DNA of 64,000 bases from ZC4RG42 sp003242425 (GCA_937907425.1 CALCIE010000025.1:62001-126000); one strand, 5' to 3'. Positions 19,773-29,806 are shown, counted from the stretch's first letter. Numbers and translations: made by a program. Notes: generated by a model from the letters alone, not told the origin.

Positions 19773-20691
19773 CACTGCGTTTGCCTACGATGCGGACCTC
19801 GGGATGCAGCGCGATGCCGAAGCGTTCGAGCACCGTCGCGCGGACGTGCTCGATCAGCGCTTCGATTTCCGTCGCCGTGCCGCGGCCCTGGGGATTGACG
19901 ATGAAATTGGCGTGCTTTTCCGATACGCGCACGCCGCCGATGGCATAGCCCTTCAGACCGCAGGCCTGGATCAGGCGCGCGGCGTAGTCGCCGGGCGGGT
20001 TGCGGAACACCGAACCGGCATTGGGCAGATTGAGCGGCTGCGAGGCCACACGCGCGCTCAGCAGCTCCTTGATGCGTTGCCGCGCCCGGCGCGTATCGCC
20101 GGGGTTGAAACGGAACCAGACGGCGGTGAACCACTCGTCCTCGCCCAACCTGCCGCGCTTCGACGCCACGTGGCGATAGCCGATCTCGTAGTCCTCCGGC
20201 GTGCGCTCGAGGAGCTCGCCGCCACGCGTGACCACCTGCACGCGCGCCACCGTCTCCCAGGTCTCGGCGCCGTAACAGCCGGCGTTCATCGCCAGCGCAC
20301 CGCCCACCGTGCCGGGAATGCCGGCCAGAAATTCCGCGCCTTCGTAACCGTGCAGCGCCGCGAAGCGCGCCACCTTGGGGCTCGCCACGCCCGCTTCGGC
20401 GTACACGAGCTCGCCTTCCATGCGCATCTCGCCGTGGGTGTTGTGCAACAGCACCACGGTGCCGTCGAAACCGCCGTCGCGCACCAGCAGATTGCTGCCC
20501 AGTCCGACGAACAGCACCGGCTCGTCCTCGGGCAGCGTGCGCAGGAAGGCCGCCAGATCGGCGATGCCCGTCGGCACGTAGGCGCGCTTCGCGCGGCCGC
20601 CGGCGCGCCAGCTCACGTGACGCGACATCGGCTCGTCGCGCAACAGGCGACCCTGCGGCGCGGTGAATTGGATCGGCTCAGTCATGTGCAT
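19765..20691 (-). CDS. murB: UDP-N-acetylenolpyruvoylglucosamine reductase
   Basis: MurB reduces UDP-GlcNAc-enolpyruvate to UDP-MurNAc with FAD and NADPH. The protein has 308 residues and resembles the shorter type II MurB. The FAD-binding blocks are FVGLGSNLLVRDGGFDG near residue 65 and FLAGIPGTVGGALAMNAG near residue 125. The catalytic region has NAGSVFRNPPGD and ends in GIALHPEVRIVG. Two in-frame ATGs, 20691 and 20685, both have GA-rich sequence upstream. It follows murC by 4 bases and overlaps ddl. Confidence 0.96.
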   Translation of the reverse strand: MHMTEPIQFTAPQGRLLRDEPMSRHVSWRAGGRAKRAYVPTGIADLAAFLRTLPEDEPVLFVGLGSNLLVRDGGFDGTVVLLHNTHGEMRMEGELVYAEAGVASPKVARFAALHGYEGAEFLAGIPGTVGGALAMNAGCYGAETWETVARVQVVTRGGELLERTPEDYEIGYRHVASKRGRLGEDEWFTAVWFRFNPGDTRRARQRIKELLSARVASQPLNLPNAGSVFRNPPGDYAARLIQACGLKGYAIGGVRVSEKHANFIVNPQGRGTATEIEALIEHVRATVLERFGIALHPEVRIVGKRSDE

Positions 20692-20695
20692 CGCC

Positions 20696-22093
20696 TCACC
20701 GACCTCCTCCCAGCTTCACGACCTGCGCCGGGACGTTGCCGATCGATCCCGCGCCCATGGTCACCACGACGTCGCCGTCGAGCGCGGTCTGCATGATCGC
20801 GGCCGGCATGTCCTCGATGCGCTCCACGAACACCGGCTCGACCTTGCCCGCCACGCGTACGGCACGCGCCAGTGCACGCCCGTCGGCGGCCACGATCGGC
20901 GGCTCGCCCGCGGGATAGACCTCCGCCAACAGCAGCGCGTCGACGGTGGACAGCACCTGCACGAAGTCCTCGAACAGATCGCGGGTGCGCGTGTAGCGGT
21001 GCGGCTGGAAGGCGAGCACGATGCGCCGTCCCGGAAAGGCGCCGCGCGCGGCGGCGAGCGTCGCCGCCATTTCCGCCGGGTGATGGCCGTAGTCGTCGAC
21101 CAGCGTGAAGCTGCCGCCGCTCGCGAGCGGCACCTCGCCATAGCGCTGGAAGCGGCGCCCGACGCCGCGGAACTCGGCGAGCGCCTTCTGGATCGCCGCG
21201 GCCGGGATGTCGAGTTCGCGCCCTACGGTGATCGCCGCAAGCGCGTTCAGCACGTTGTGCCGGCCCGGGAGATTGAGTTTCACCGGCAGTCTGCCGTCGA
21301 TGCCCTCGCCCAGCGCCTCGAACAGCATCGAGCCGTTGCTGTGCCGGATGTTCTCCGCGCGCACCATGGCATCGGGCGAAAGGCCGTAGGTGAGGACCGG
21401 TTTGGAGACGAAGGGCAGGATTTCGCGCACGTGCGGATCGTCCACGCAGAGGATCGCGCTGCCGTAGAAAGGCAGGTTCTGCAGGAAGTTCACGAAGGCC
21501 TGCTTGAGCTGCGCGAAGTCGTGCTGATAGGTCTCCATGTGGTCGGCGTCGATGTTGGTGACGACCGCCATGACCGGTTGCAGATGCAGGAAGGAGGCGT
21601 CGGACTCGTCGGCCTCGACCACGATGAACTCGCCCGTTCCCAGGCGCGCGTTGCTCGCCGCGCTGGTGAGCCGGCCGCCGATGACGAAGGTGGGATCGAG
21701 TCCGCCCTCGGCCAGCACGCTGGCGACCAGGCTGGTGGTGGTGGTCTTGCCGTGTGTGCCCGCGACCGCGATGCCCTGCTTGAGCCGCATGAGCTCGGCC
21801 AGCATCAAGGCGCGCGGCACGACCGGAATGCGCTTCGCGCGCGCCGCGATCACTTCGGGGTTGTCGCCTTTCACCGCGGTGGAGATCACGACCGCATCCG
21901 CGCCGCCCAGGTTCTCGGGCGCATGGCCGATCGTCACCTGCGCGCCGAGCGCGGCCAGGCGTTCGGTCGCAGCGTTCGCGTGCAGGTCGGAACCGCTGAT
22001 CTTGTAGCCGAGGTTCAGCAGCACTTCGGCAATGCCGCTCATGCCGGAGCCGCCGATGCCGACGAAATGGATGTGCTTGACCTTGTGCCTCAC
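20696..22093 (-). CDS. murC: UDP-N-acetylmuramate--L-alanine ligase
   Basis: MurC adds L-alanine to UDP-MurNAc, the first amino acid of the stem peptide. The 465-residue protein begins with KHIHFVGIGGSGMSGIAEVL for the UDP-binding domain. The ATP loop is VAGTHGKTTTTSL near residue 115, and DDYGHHPAEMAATL lies in the third domain, the MurC hallmark. The start is a GTG that overlaps the murG stop by four bases (GTGA). Confidence 0.97.
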   Translation of the reverse strand: MRHKVKHIHFVGIGGSGMSGIAEVLLNLGYKISGSDLHANAATERLAALGAQVTIGHAPENLGGADAVVISTAVKGDNPEVIAARAKRIPVVPRALMLAELMRLKQGIAVAGTHGKTTTTSLVASVLAEGGLDPTFVIGGRLTSAASNARLGTGEFIVVEADESDASFLHLQPVMAVVTNIDADHMETYQHDFAQLKQAFVNFLQNLPFYGSAILCVDDPHVREILPFVSKPVLTYGLSPDAMVRAENIRHSNGSMLFEALGEGIDGRLPVKLNLPGRHNVLNALAAITVGRELDIPAAAIQKALAEFRGVGRRFQRYGEVPLASGGSFTLVDDYGHHPAEMAATLAAARGAFPGRRIVLAFQPHRYTRTRDLFEDFVQVLSTVDALLLAEVYPAGEPPIVAADGRALARAVRVAGKVEPVFVERIEDMPAAIMQTALDGDVVVTMGAGSIGNVPAQVVKLGGGR

Positions 22094-23151
22094 TTCGCTG
22101 CCTCGCTACAAATCTTTGCCACCGCGGCGGCCGCATCCGGTTTGCCGAGCGCGCGCGCCTTGTTCGCCATGTCCAGCAACTGCTCGCGCGTGAGCGCCTC
22201 CAGGCGCGCCGCGAGCCCGAAGGGCGTGAGCTCCGGCTGCGGAATCAGGATCGCCGCGCCCGCATCGGCCAGATAACGGGCATTGGTCGTCTGGTGATCG
22301 TCCACCGCATGCGGATAGGGCACGAGGATGCTCGCGACACCCGCCGCCGCGAGTTCCGCGACGGTCGTCGCGCCCGCGCGGCAGATCACCAGATCGGCTT
22401 CCGCATAAGCGCGCGCCATGTCGTCGATGAAGGCCACCGTTTCCGCCTCCACGCCCACCTTGGCGTAATTCGCGCGCAATTGCTCGATGTGTCGCGTCCC
22501 CGCCTGATGCACCACGCGCGGCCGCCGTTCGACCGGAATCTGTGCCAGCGCCTGCGGCACCACTTCGTTCAGCGCCTGCGCGCCCAGACTGCCGCCCACC
22601 ACCAGGAGGTGCAGCGGCCCGCTGCGGCCGGCGAAACGCTCCGCTGGCGCCGGCACGGCAACGATGTCATCACGCACGGGGTTGCCGACGAAGACGCTCT
22701 TCTTCAACGCATCGGGGAACGCGACCAGCACGCGGTCGGCGACACCCGCCAGTACCTTGTTCGCCAAACCGGCGATGCTGTTCTGTTCGTGGATCACCAG
22801 CGGCCGGTTGAACAGCGACGCCATCATGCCGCCCGGGAAAGTCACGTAGCCGCCCATGCCCAGCACGACGTTGGGCGCGATCTCTCGGATCACCGCCGCC
22901 GCCTGCTTGAAGGCGCGCAGCAGGTTGAACGGCAGCAGCAGCTTGGTCGCGATGCCCTTGCCGCGCAGACCGCCGAAACGGATCCAGCGCATCTCGTAAC
23001 CGTGCTTCGGCACCAGCTCGCCTTCCATGCCGCCTTCCGCGCCGAGCCACACCACGCGCCAGCCTTCGCTGCGCAGCCGCTGCGCCACCGCCAGCGCCGG
23101 CATGATGTGGCCGCCCGTGCCGCCCGCCATGACGAGGATGGTGCGACTCAT
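22090..23151 (-). CDS. murG: Undecaprenyldiphospho-muramoylpentapeptide N-acetylglucosaminyltransferase
   Basis: MurG adds GlcNAc to lipid I to make lipid II at the cytoplasmic face of the membrane. The 353-residue GT-B protein has the glycine-rich loop MAGGTGGHIMPALAVA near the N terminus. MGGYVTFPGG and the second-domain loop VVGGSLGAQALNEVV follow. The donor site is CRAGATTVAELAAAG. The ATG at 23151 overlaps the ftsW stop in ATGA; the open frame extends far into ftsW but without family support. It is followed by murC with another 4-base overlap. Confidence 0.97.
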   Translation of the reverse strand: MSRTILVMAGGTGGHIMPALAVAQRLRSEGWRVVWLGAEGGMEGELVPKHGYEMRWIRFGGLRGKGIATKLLLPFNLLRAFKQAAAVIREIAPNVVLGMGGYVTFPGGMMASLFNRPLVIHEQNSIAGLANKVLAGVADRVLVAFPDALKKSVFVGNPVRDDIVAVPAPAERFAGRSGPLHLLVVGGSLGAQALNEVVPQALAQIPVERRPRVVHQAGTRHIEQLRANYAKVGVEAETVAFIDDMARAYAEADLVICRAGATTVAELAAAGVASILVPYPHAVDDHQTTNARYLADAGAAILIPQPELTPFGLAARLEALTREQLLDMANKARALGKPDAAAAVAKICSEAAK

Positions 23152-24365
23152 GCCGGCAACCCCCGCATGAGCTGACGGTTTTCCCAGTCCACACGCAACA
23201 GCACTGCCAGCGCGATGCAGTTGGCCAGGATGCCGCTGCCGCCGAAGCTCATGAGCGGCAGCGTGAGCCCCTTGGTGGGCAGCACGCCCATGTTCACGCC
23301 CATGTTGATGAAGGCCTGCACGCAGAACCAGGTGCCGATGCCCTGCGCCACCAGGGCCGAGAACGGCCGTTCCAGCGACACGGCCTGACGGCCGATGGCG
23401 AAGGCGCGCAACACCAGCCACGCGAACAGGCCGATCACCACCGCGACGCCGACGAAACCGAGCTCCTCCGCGATCACCGCGAGCAGGAAATCGGTGTGCG
23501 CTTCCGGCAGGTAGAAGAGTTTCTCCACGCTCGCCCCCAGCCCCACGCCGAACCATTCGCCGCGGCCGAAGGCGATCAGGGCGTGCGACAACTGATAGCC
23601 CTTGCCGAAGGCGTCGGACCACGGGTCCATGAAGCCGAACAGGCGCTGCAGCCGGTAAGGCGAGGACAGCACCAGCACGACGAACCCGACCGCGCACAGC
23701 AGAATGAGCCCCGCGAACCAGCGCACGCTCATGCCGCCGAGGAACAGGATCGCCATGGCGATCGCCACGATGACGACGAAGGCGCCGAAGTCCGGCTCGC
23801 GCAGGAGCAGCCAGCCGACGATCAGCATCGCGCCGAGCATCGGCAGCAGCCCCTGCTTGAAACTGTGCATCAGTGCGCTCTTGCGTACGGTGTAGTCGGC
23901 GGCGTAGAGCACCACGGCGAGCTTCATGAACTCGGACGGTTGCAGGTTCAGGAAGCCGAACGAGATCCAGCGCCGCGCGCCGTTCACTTCGCGGCCGATG
24001 CCGGGAATGAGCACCAGTGCGAGCGCGGCCAAACCGGCGAGGAAGAGCCACGGCGCCAGGCGCTGCCAGACGCGCATCGGCACCTGGAAGGCGACCGCCG
24101 CGGCGATTACGCCCAGCGCCAGGAAGAAGGCCTGGCGCTTCAGGAACCAGGTCATGCTGCCGCTGGTGTAGCCGCTCGCCTCAGCGGTCGAGATCGACGC
24201 GGAATACACCATCACCAGACCCATGATGAGCAACAACAGCGCCGACCACACCAGCCCCTGATCGTATTCGTCCAGTTGCGTGCGCACGCCGGCGATTCCG
24301 CCGCCATGGACGTAGCTCATGGAAGACAGACCGGAACGTGCGAACGTTTTCTTTTTGCGGCTCAT
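23148..24365 (-). CDS. ftsW: Lipid II polymerase FtsW (SEDS family)
   Basis: FtsW is the septal SEDS glycosyltransferase that works with FtsI. The 405-residue protein has about ten membrane helices after a 40-residue cytoplasmic N terminus. Recognisable blocks are LNLQPSEFMKLAVVLYAA, the extracellular segment with AHTDFLLAVIAEELGF, and the C-terminal LPLMSFGGSGILANCIALA. The ATG at 24365 overlaps the murD stop by four bases. The basic N terminus RKKKTFAR fits the cytoplasmic orientation. Confidence 0.97.
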   Translation of the reverse strand: MSRKKKTFARSGLSSMSYVHGGGIAGVRTQLDEYDQGLVWSALLLLIMGLVMVYSASISTAEASGYTSGSMTWFLKRQAFFLALGVIAAAVAFQVPMRVWQRLAPWLFLAGLAALALVLIPGIGREVNGARRWISFGFLNLQPSEFMKLAVVLYAADYTVRKSALMHSFKQGLLPMLGAMLIVGWLLLREPDFGAFVVIVAIAMAILFLGGMSVRWFAGLILLCAVGFVVLVLSSPYRLQRLFGFMDPWSDAFGKGYQLSHALIAFGRGEWFGVGLGASVEKLFYLPEAHTDFLLAVIAEELGFVGVAVVIGLFAWLVLRAFAIGRQAVSLERPFSALVAQGIGTWFCVQAFINMGVNMGVLPTKGLTLPLMSFGGSGILANCIALAVLLRVDWENRQLMRGLPA

Positions 24366-25768
24366 GTGCGCGTCACCCGTTCCAACGCGGCGCGGAACGC
24401 CTCGCCGCGATGCTTGTAGTTGCGGTACATGTCCAGACTGGCGCAGGCCGGCGACAGCAGTACGACGTCGCCGGCGCAGGCGAACTCGCGTGCACGACGC
24501 ACGGCTTCGTCCATATCGGCGGCATCGACCAGCGGCACGCCGCTGCCGGCCAGGGCGGCGCGCAACGCCGGGGCATCGCGCCCGATCAACACCACGGCCC
24601 GCACGACCTCGGCCACCGCCGGACGCAACGGCCCGAAATCCTGTCCCTTGCCTTCGCCGCCCGCGATCAGAACCACTTTGCGCGGCGTGCCGGCGAACTG
24701 GCGCGCGAAGCCGTTCAGCGCCGCGACCGTGGCGCCGACGTTGGTGCCCTTCGAATCGTCGTAGTAGACGACCTGCTCCGCTTCGGCGACGCGCTCGACG
24801 CGATGCGGCAGACCGCCGAACGTCTTGAGCGTTTCCAGCAGCGGTTTGAAAGGCAGACCGATCGCCCGGCACAGGCCCAGCGCGGCGAGCGCGTTGGCAG
24901 CGTTGTGCAAACCTTCCAGGCGCATGTCGCGCACCGGCAGCAAAGGCGTCGTGCCCTGCGCCAGCCAGGTTTCCCCGGCCAGACGCAACAGACCGAAATC
25001 GTCGGAATCGGGCGCGGCATCGAGACCGAACGTGATGCGTTTGCGGCCTGGGATGGCCATGGCGAGGCTGTAGCGGTCCTCGCGGTTGAGCACCTGCGCC
25101 CCGCCGCCGTAGAAGATGCGCGACTTGGCGTCGGCGTAATCGGCCATCGAGCCGTGCCGGTCGAGATGATCCTCGGTCACGTTGAGCACCGTTGCCGCGT
25201 CCGGGGCGAGCGTGGAGGTGGTCTCGAGCTGGAAGCTCGACAGTTCCAGCACCCAGACCTCGGGCTGGCGGCCGGCGTCCTCGCGCCGCATGAGCGCGGT
25301 GAGCGCCGCAGGGCCGATGTTGCCCGCCACTTCGCAATCGCGACCGGCCGCCGCGCACATCGCGCCGGCGAGCGAGGTCACGGTGGTTTTGCCGTTGGTG
25401 CCGGTGACGGCGATGATCTTCGGCCGTTCCAACTGCGGCAGCGCGCGCGCGAACAGTTCGATGTCGCCGACCACCGGGATGCCGCGTGCACAGGCCTGAC
25501 GGACCACCGGCTCCTTCGGCGACAGACCGGGACTGAGCGCGAGCATCTGGATATCGTCGAGCAGCGCCTCGTCGAATGCGCCCAGACGCAAGTCCGCGTC
25601 TTTCACCGTCGCGCGCAGTTCCCCGAGTCCGGGCGGCTCGGCGCGCGAGTCGGCCACGCGCACGCGCGCGCCATGGCACGCAAGCCACTGCGCCATGGAC
25701 AGACCGGATTCGCCGAGCCCCAGCACCAGGACCCGCTTACCGTCGACGAAAGGATGCGCGCTCGCCAT
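24362..25768 (-). CDS. murD: UDP-N-acetylmuramoylalanine--D-glutamate ligase
   Basis: MurD adds D-glutamate to UDP-MurNAc-L-Ala. The 468-residue protein starts with KRVLVLGLGESGLSMAQWL, a Rossmann domain binding the UDP moiety. The ATP loop is VTGTNGKTTVTSLAG near residue 122. NVTEDHLDRHGSMADYADAK and YYDDSKGTNVGAT are MurD hallmarks. The C-terminal domain ends LSPACASLDMYRNYKHRG. The ATG abuts the mraY stop with no spacing, and the 3' end overlaps ftsW. Confidence 0.97.
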   Translation of the reverse strand: MASAHPFVDGKRVLVLGLGESGLSMAQWLACHGARVRVADSRAEPPGLGELRATVKDADLRLGAFDEALLDDIQMLALSPGLSPKEPVVRQACARGIPVVGDIELFARALPQLERPKIIAVTGTNGKTTVTSLAGAMCAAAGRDCEVAGNIGPAALTALMRREDAGRQPEVWVLELSSFQLETTSTLAPDAATVLNVTEDHLDRHGSMADYADAKSRIFYGGGAQVLNREDRYSLAMAIPGRKRITFGLDAAPDSDDFGLLRLAGETWLAQGTTPLLPVRDMRLEGLHNAANALAALGLCRAIGLPFKPLLETLKTFGGLPHRVERVAEAEQVVYYDDSKGTNVGATVAALNGFARQFAGTPRKVVLIAGGEGKGQDFGPLRPAVAEVVRAVVLIGRDAPALRAALAGSGVPLVDAADMDEAVRRAREFACAGDVVLLSPACASLDMYRNYKHRGEAFRAALERVTRT

Positions 25769-26923
25769 TTATCTCAGTTTCAGAGTCGAAAGTCCGAACA
25801 GCACCAGCATGATCGTGATGATCCAGAACCGCACCACGACCTGCGTTTCTTTCCATCCGCCCAGTTCATAGTGGTGATGCAGGGGCGCCATGCGGAAGAT
25901 CCGCCGGCCGCCGGTGAGCTTGAAATAGAGCACCTGCAGCATCACCGACACCGTCTCGGCGACGAATACGCCGCCCATGATGAACAGCACGATCTCCTGG
26001 CGGGTGATGATCGCCACCGTGCCGAGCGCCGCGCCGAGCGCGAGCGCCCCCACGTCGCCCATGAACACCTCGGCCGGGTAGGCGTTGAACCACAGGAAAC
26101 CGAGGCCGGCGCCCACCAGCGCGCCGCAGAACACCGCCAGCTCGCCCGCGCCGGGGATGTGCGGCAGGAAGAGGTATTTGGCGAACACCGCGTTGCCCGA
26201 CACGTAGGCGAAGATGCCCAGCGCGCCGCCGACCATGACCGCGGGCATGATCGCCAGTCCGTCGAGACCGTCGGTCAGGTTGACCGCGTTGCTCGTGCCG
26301 ACGATGACGAAGTAGCTGAGCAGGATGAAACCGAACACGCCCAGCGGATAGGCGATGTTCTTGAAGAAGGGCACGATGAGGTCGGCCTGGGGCGGCAGGT
26401 TCATGGAGAAGCCGCTCTGCACCCATTGCGCGAACAGGCTCCAGACCTCGGCGTTGCCGGGTGCGGGGACCGCGAACGCCAGATACACCGCCGCGACAAG
26501 GCCGATCACCGACTGCCAGAAGAACTTGGCCTTGGCCGAGAGCCCCTTGGGATTGCGGTGCACCACCTTGCGGTAGTCGTCCACCCAGCCGATGGCGCCG
26601 AAACCGAGCGTGACCAGCAGCACGATCCAGACGAAGCGATTGGAGAGATCCGCCCACAGCAGCGTCGTCACGCCGATGGACACGAGAATGAGCGCGCCGC
26701 CCATGGTGGGCGTGCCCGCCTTGGTGAGATGGGTCTGCGGCCCGTCGGTACGCACCGCCTGGCCGATCTTGTAGGCCGTGAGCTTGCGGATCATGGGCGG
26801 GCCGGCCAGGAAGGAGATGACGAGCGCCGTCAGCGCCGCCAGCACGGCGCGCAGCGTGATGTAGCTGAAGACGTTGAAGGCGCGAATTTCCTCGGCCAGA
26901 TATTGCGAAAGCGTCAGCAGCAC
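25769..26923 (-). CDS. mraY: Phospho-N-acetylmuramoyl-pentapeptide-transferase
   Basis: MraY moves phospho-MurNAc-pentapeptide to undecaprenyl phosphate, making lipid I. The 384-residue integral membrane protein has about ten helices. Conserved loops are KAGTPTMGGALIL, GWVDDYRKV with the aspartate pair, NAVNLTDGLDGLAI, VFMGDVGALALG and MAPLHHHYELGGW. The start is a GTG preceded by GGGAGG on the minus strand. The gene lies 37 bases downstream of murF. Confidence 0.97.
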   Translation of the reverse strand: MLLTLSQYLAEEIRAFNVFSYITLRAVLAALTALVISFLAGPPMIRKLTAYKIGQAVRTDGPQTHLTKAGTPTMGGALILVSIGVTTLLWADLSNRFVWIVLLVTLGFGAIGWVDDYRKVVHRNPKGLSAKAKFFWQSVIGLVAAVYLAFAVPAPGNAEVWSLFAQWVQSGFSMNLPPQADLIVPFFKNIAYPLGVFGFILLSYFVIVGTSNAVNLTDGLDGLAIMPAVMVGGALGIFAYVSGNAVFAKYLFLPHIPGAGELAVFCGALVGAGLGFLWFNAYPAEVFMGDVGALALGAALGTVAIITRQEIVLFIMGGVFVAETVSVMLQVLYFKLTGGRRIFRMAPLHHHYELGGWKETQVVVRFWIITIMLVLFGLSTLKLR

Positions 26924-26960
26924 AAGGCCTCCCTCAAGGCGCGGACCGGGCAGCGTGCGT

Positions 26961-28322
26961 TCATGGCTGCCCCGCTTCGAGTTGTTCGACCACCCGTTCC
27001 ATGCGCATGAAGCGGGAGCCTTTGACCAGCACGCAGGGGCGTTGCGGCAGAAGCGCCCGCACGCGCTCCACCACCGCTTCGATCGATTCCAGATGCTCGG
27101 CCCCTTCGCCGAAGGCGCGCGAGGCGTCGGCGGACAAGGTGCCCAGGGTGTAGAGGTGTTCGATGCCGAGGCACTTGGCGTAGAGACCGATCTCCTGATG
27201 GAAGGCCGGTCCTTCGCTGCCCACCTCGCCCATGTCGCCGAGCACGAACACGCGCGGCGCGTCGTGCTGCACCAGCACGTCGAGCGCCGCCCGCACCGAA
27301 TCCGGATTGGCGTTATAGGTATCGTCGATCAGCGTCGCGCCCCGCTGGCCGCGCTTGAACTGCAGCCGGCCCTTGACGGCCTGGAAGCCGCCGAGACCCC
27401 GCGCCACCGCCTCCAGCGGCGCGCCCGTAGCGGTCGCCGCGGCGCTGGCCGCGAGCGCATTGCGCGCGTTGTGCAGGCCGGCGACCTGCAGCACGACGTT
27501 GACCCGGCCTTCCGGGGTGTGCATGTCGAGCTCCGAGCCCGTCGCCGTGAGCCGCGGCGTGGCGTGCACCGCGCAACGGGAATCGAGGCCGAAGTCGCGC
27601 ACGGTGCGCGTGCCGGCCGCCTGACGCCAGATGTGGGCGTAATCGTCGTCGCCGTTGAACACCGCGATGCCGTCGGCCGGCAGCGCTTCGATGGAAGCGG
27701 CGTGTTCCTTCGCCACTTCCAGCACCGACTGCATGAATTCCTGATGCTCGCGCTGCGCGTTGTTGACGAGCGCCACGGTCGGTTGCGCGATATCGGCCAG
27801 ATAGCGCGTCTCGCCCGGATGGTTCATGCCGATCTCGATCACGGCGCAGCGGTGCCCGGGGCGCAGGCCCAGCACGGTGAGCGGCAGACCGATGTCGTTG
27901 TTGAAGTTGCCCGCCGTGGCGAGCACCGCCTCGTTGCCGTGGTGCGCGCGCAGAATCGCCGCCGTCATTTCCTTGACCGTCGTCTTGCCGTTCGAACCCG
28001 TCACCGTGATCACCGGGATGTCGAAGCGCCCGCGCCACCAGCGTGCGAGCTGCCCCAGCGCGCGCCGGGTGTCCGGCACGCGTACCAGCGGTACGGTCCA
28101 GCGCGCATCGTCGCGGCCCTCCTCAACCAGCGCAGCAGCCGCTCCGGCCTCGATCGCCGTATGCACAAAGTCGTGGCCGTCGAAACGTTCGCCACGAAGC
28201 GCGACGAACAATGCGCCCTCGGTAAGCGTGCGCGTATCGGTAGAGACGGAGCGGATCGTCACATCCGCTCCGTCGAGCGAGGTGGCAAGCGCCGCGGCGG
28301 CCTCCTTCAATTGCATCATCAC
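26961..28322 (-). CDS. murF: UDP-N-acetylmuramoyl-tripeptide--D-alanyl-D-alanine ligase
   Basis: MurF completes the UDP-MurNAc-pentapeptide by adding D-Ala-D-Ala from Ddl. The 453-residue protein has the ATP loop TVTGSNGKTTVKEM near residue 107. EIGMNHPGETRYLADIAQP and LIDDTYNANPDSVRAALD are signature blocks of the family. The start is a GTG at 28322 that overlaps the murE stop in GTGA; two ATG codons follow at once and could serve instead. Confidence 0.96.
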   Translation of the reverse strand: MMMQLKEAAAALATSLDGADVTIRSVSTDTRTLTEGALFVALRGERFDGHDFVHTAIEAGAAAALVEEGRDDARWTVPLVRVPDTRRALGQLARWWRGRFDIPVITVTGSNGKTTVKEMTAAILRAHHGNEAVLATAGNFNNDIGLPLTVLGLRPGHRCAVIEIGMNHPGETRYLADIAQPTVALVNNAQREHQEFMQSVLEVAKEHAASIEALPADGIAVFNGDDDYAHIWRQAAGTRTVRDFGLDSRCAVHATPRLTATGSELDMHTPEGRVNVVLQVAGLHNARNALAASAAATATGAPLEAVARGLGGFQAVKGRLQFKRGQRGATLIDDTYNANPDSVRAALDVLVQHDAPRVFVLGDMGEVGSEGPAFHQEIGLYAKCLGIEHLYTLGTLSADASRAFGEGAEHLESIEAVVERVRALLPQRPCVLVKGSRFMRMERVVEQLEAGQP

Positions 28323-29806
28323 GATTGACGCTCCTCGAGCGCGCGACGCGCCTCGTCAAGGTCCGAGAAGGGCAGCCGTTGTCCTGCGATTTCCTGATAC
28401 GGTTCATGGCCCTTTCCTGCGATCAGGATCACGTCGCCGCGCCGGGCTTGCGAAACGGCCAACCGGATGGCGGCTCTGCGATCGATTTCGATGTCGTGCG
28501 TGATACTGAGGCCGGGCAGAATCTCCGCAACGATGGCCAGGGGATCTTCGCTGCGCGGGTTGTCGCTGGTGACGATCGCGCGGTCGGCGTAGCGCGACAC
28601 CGCTTCGCCCATGAGCGGACGCTTGCCGCGGTCGCGGTCGCCGCCGCAGCCGAACACGCACCACAGCCGCCCCTGCTGCTTGCGCGCGACGTCGCGCAGC
28701 GCGCCCAGCACCTTCTCCAGCGCATCGGGGGTGTGGGCGTAGTCGATCACCACCAGCGGCATCTCGCCGCCGCCAGCGCGCTGCATGCGACCTGCCGCGG
28801 GCTGGAAATGCCGCGCCGCCTCCGCGACCTGCGCGAGACTGAAACCCGAGACGAGCAGCGCACCGGCCACCGCGAGGATGTTGGCCACGTTGAAGCGCCC
28901 GAGCAGTGCGGTCTCGATGCGGGCGTTGCCCCAGCTCGATACCAGGTCGAAGGAGACCCCGTCCGCCGACAGCCGCACGTGATGCGCTTCGACGAAACGC
29001 TCCAGACCGCTGCTGCGCGCCACATCGCGCGTCAGGCTGTAGGCCACGCGTTCGACGCCCTCCGCTTCCAGCGACTGCGCGATGCGCACGCCCGCCACGT
29101 CGTCCATGTTCAGCACGGCGTGACGCAGGCCGGGCCGCAGGAAGAGTTTCAGCTTGGCCTGCGCGTACGCCTCCATGTTGGGGTGGTAGTCGAGGTGGTC
29201 GCGCGACAGATTGGTGAACACCGCCGTGCGCACCCGCACGCCGTTCAGGCGGCCTTGCTCGATGCCGATGGACGAGGCTTCGAGCGCCACCGCCGCGGCG
29301 CCGTCGTCGGCGAAGCGCTTCAGGGCTTCCTGCAGCACGACGGGGTCGGGCGTGGTGTTGGGACTGGGCTCGTATGCGCCGGGATAGCCGATGCCGAGCG
29401 TGCCGATCACGCCCGCGCGCCTGCCGAAATGCGCATAGGCCTGCGCGATCCATTGCGAGCAGGTCGTCTTGCCGTTGGTGCCGGTGATGGCGATGACCGC
29501 CACCCGCTCGGAAGGATGGCCGTAGATCACATCGGCCAGCGCGCCCGCGGTCTGCCTGAGTCCCTCGACCGCGAGATTGGGCACGCGCCACGCCTCGTTC
29601 CACGCGTAGCCGTTCTTCTCCCACAGCACGGCGCTCGCGCCGGCCGCGATCGCATCGCCGATGTGGCGACGCCCGTCGGAGTGCGCGCCCGGATAGGCGA
29701 GGAAGACGTCGCCCGCGCGCACCGCACGGCTGTCGGTACGCAGCGCATGGGCACGCACGCCGAGCGCTTCGAGTTGCATGGCGATCTCTTCCACGTACGT
29801 GCTCAC
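28319..29806 (-). CDS. murE: UDP-N-acetylmuramoyl-L-alanyl-D-glutamate--2,6-diaminopimelate ligase
   Basis: MurE adds the third stem-peptide residue, expected to be meso-diaminopimelate. The substrate motif SDNPRSEDP near residue 405 contains the DNPR box that marks diaminopimelate-adding enzymes. The ATP loop is AITGTNGKTTCSQW near residue 110, and YAHTPDALEKVL lies in the C-terminal domain. I chose the GTG at 29806, which has AGGAC upstream and gives 495 residues; an ATG at 29779 is possible. The open frame runs further upstream into ftsI without family support. The ftsI stop is 25 bases upstream. Confidence 0.95.
   Translation of the reverse strand: MSTYVEEIAMQLEALGVRAHALRTDSRAVRAGDVFLAYPGAHSDGRRHIGDAIAAGASAVLWEKNGYAWNEAWRVPNLAVEGLRQTAGALADVIYGHPSERVAVIAITGTNGKTTCSQWIAQAYAHFGRRAGVIGTLGIGYPGAYEPSPNTTPDPVVLQEALKRFADDGAAAVALEASSIGIEQGRLNGVRVRTAVFTNLSRDHLDYHPNMEAYAQAKLKLFLRPGLRHAVLNMDDVAGVRIAQSLEAEGVERVAYSLTRDVARSSGLERFVEAHHVRLSADGVSFDLVSSWGNARIETALLGRFNVANILAVAGALLVSGFSLAQVAEAARHFQPAAGRMQRAGGGEMPLVVIDYAHTPDALEKVLGALRDVARKQQGRLWCVFGCGGDRDRGKRPLMGEAVSRYADRAIVTSDNPRSEDPLAIVAEILPGLSITHDIEIDRRAAIRLAVSQARRGDVILIAGKGHEPYQEIAGQRLPFSDLDEARRALEERQS

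Noticed and set aside
24338..27010. An 890-codon plus-strand frame across murD, mraY and murF
   Set aside because: It is an antisense shadow of three well-conserved cell-wall genes and is dominated by Arg, His, Glu and Gln.
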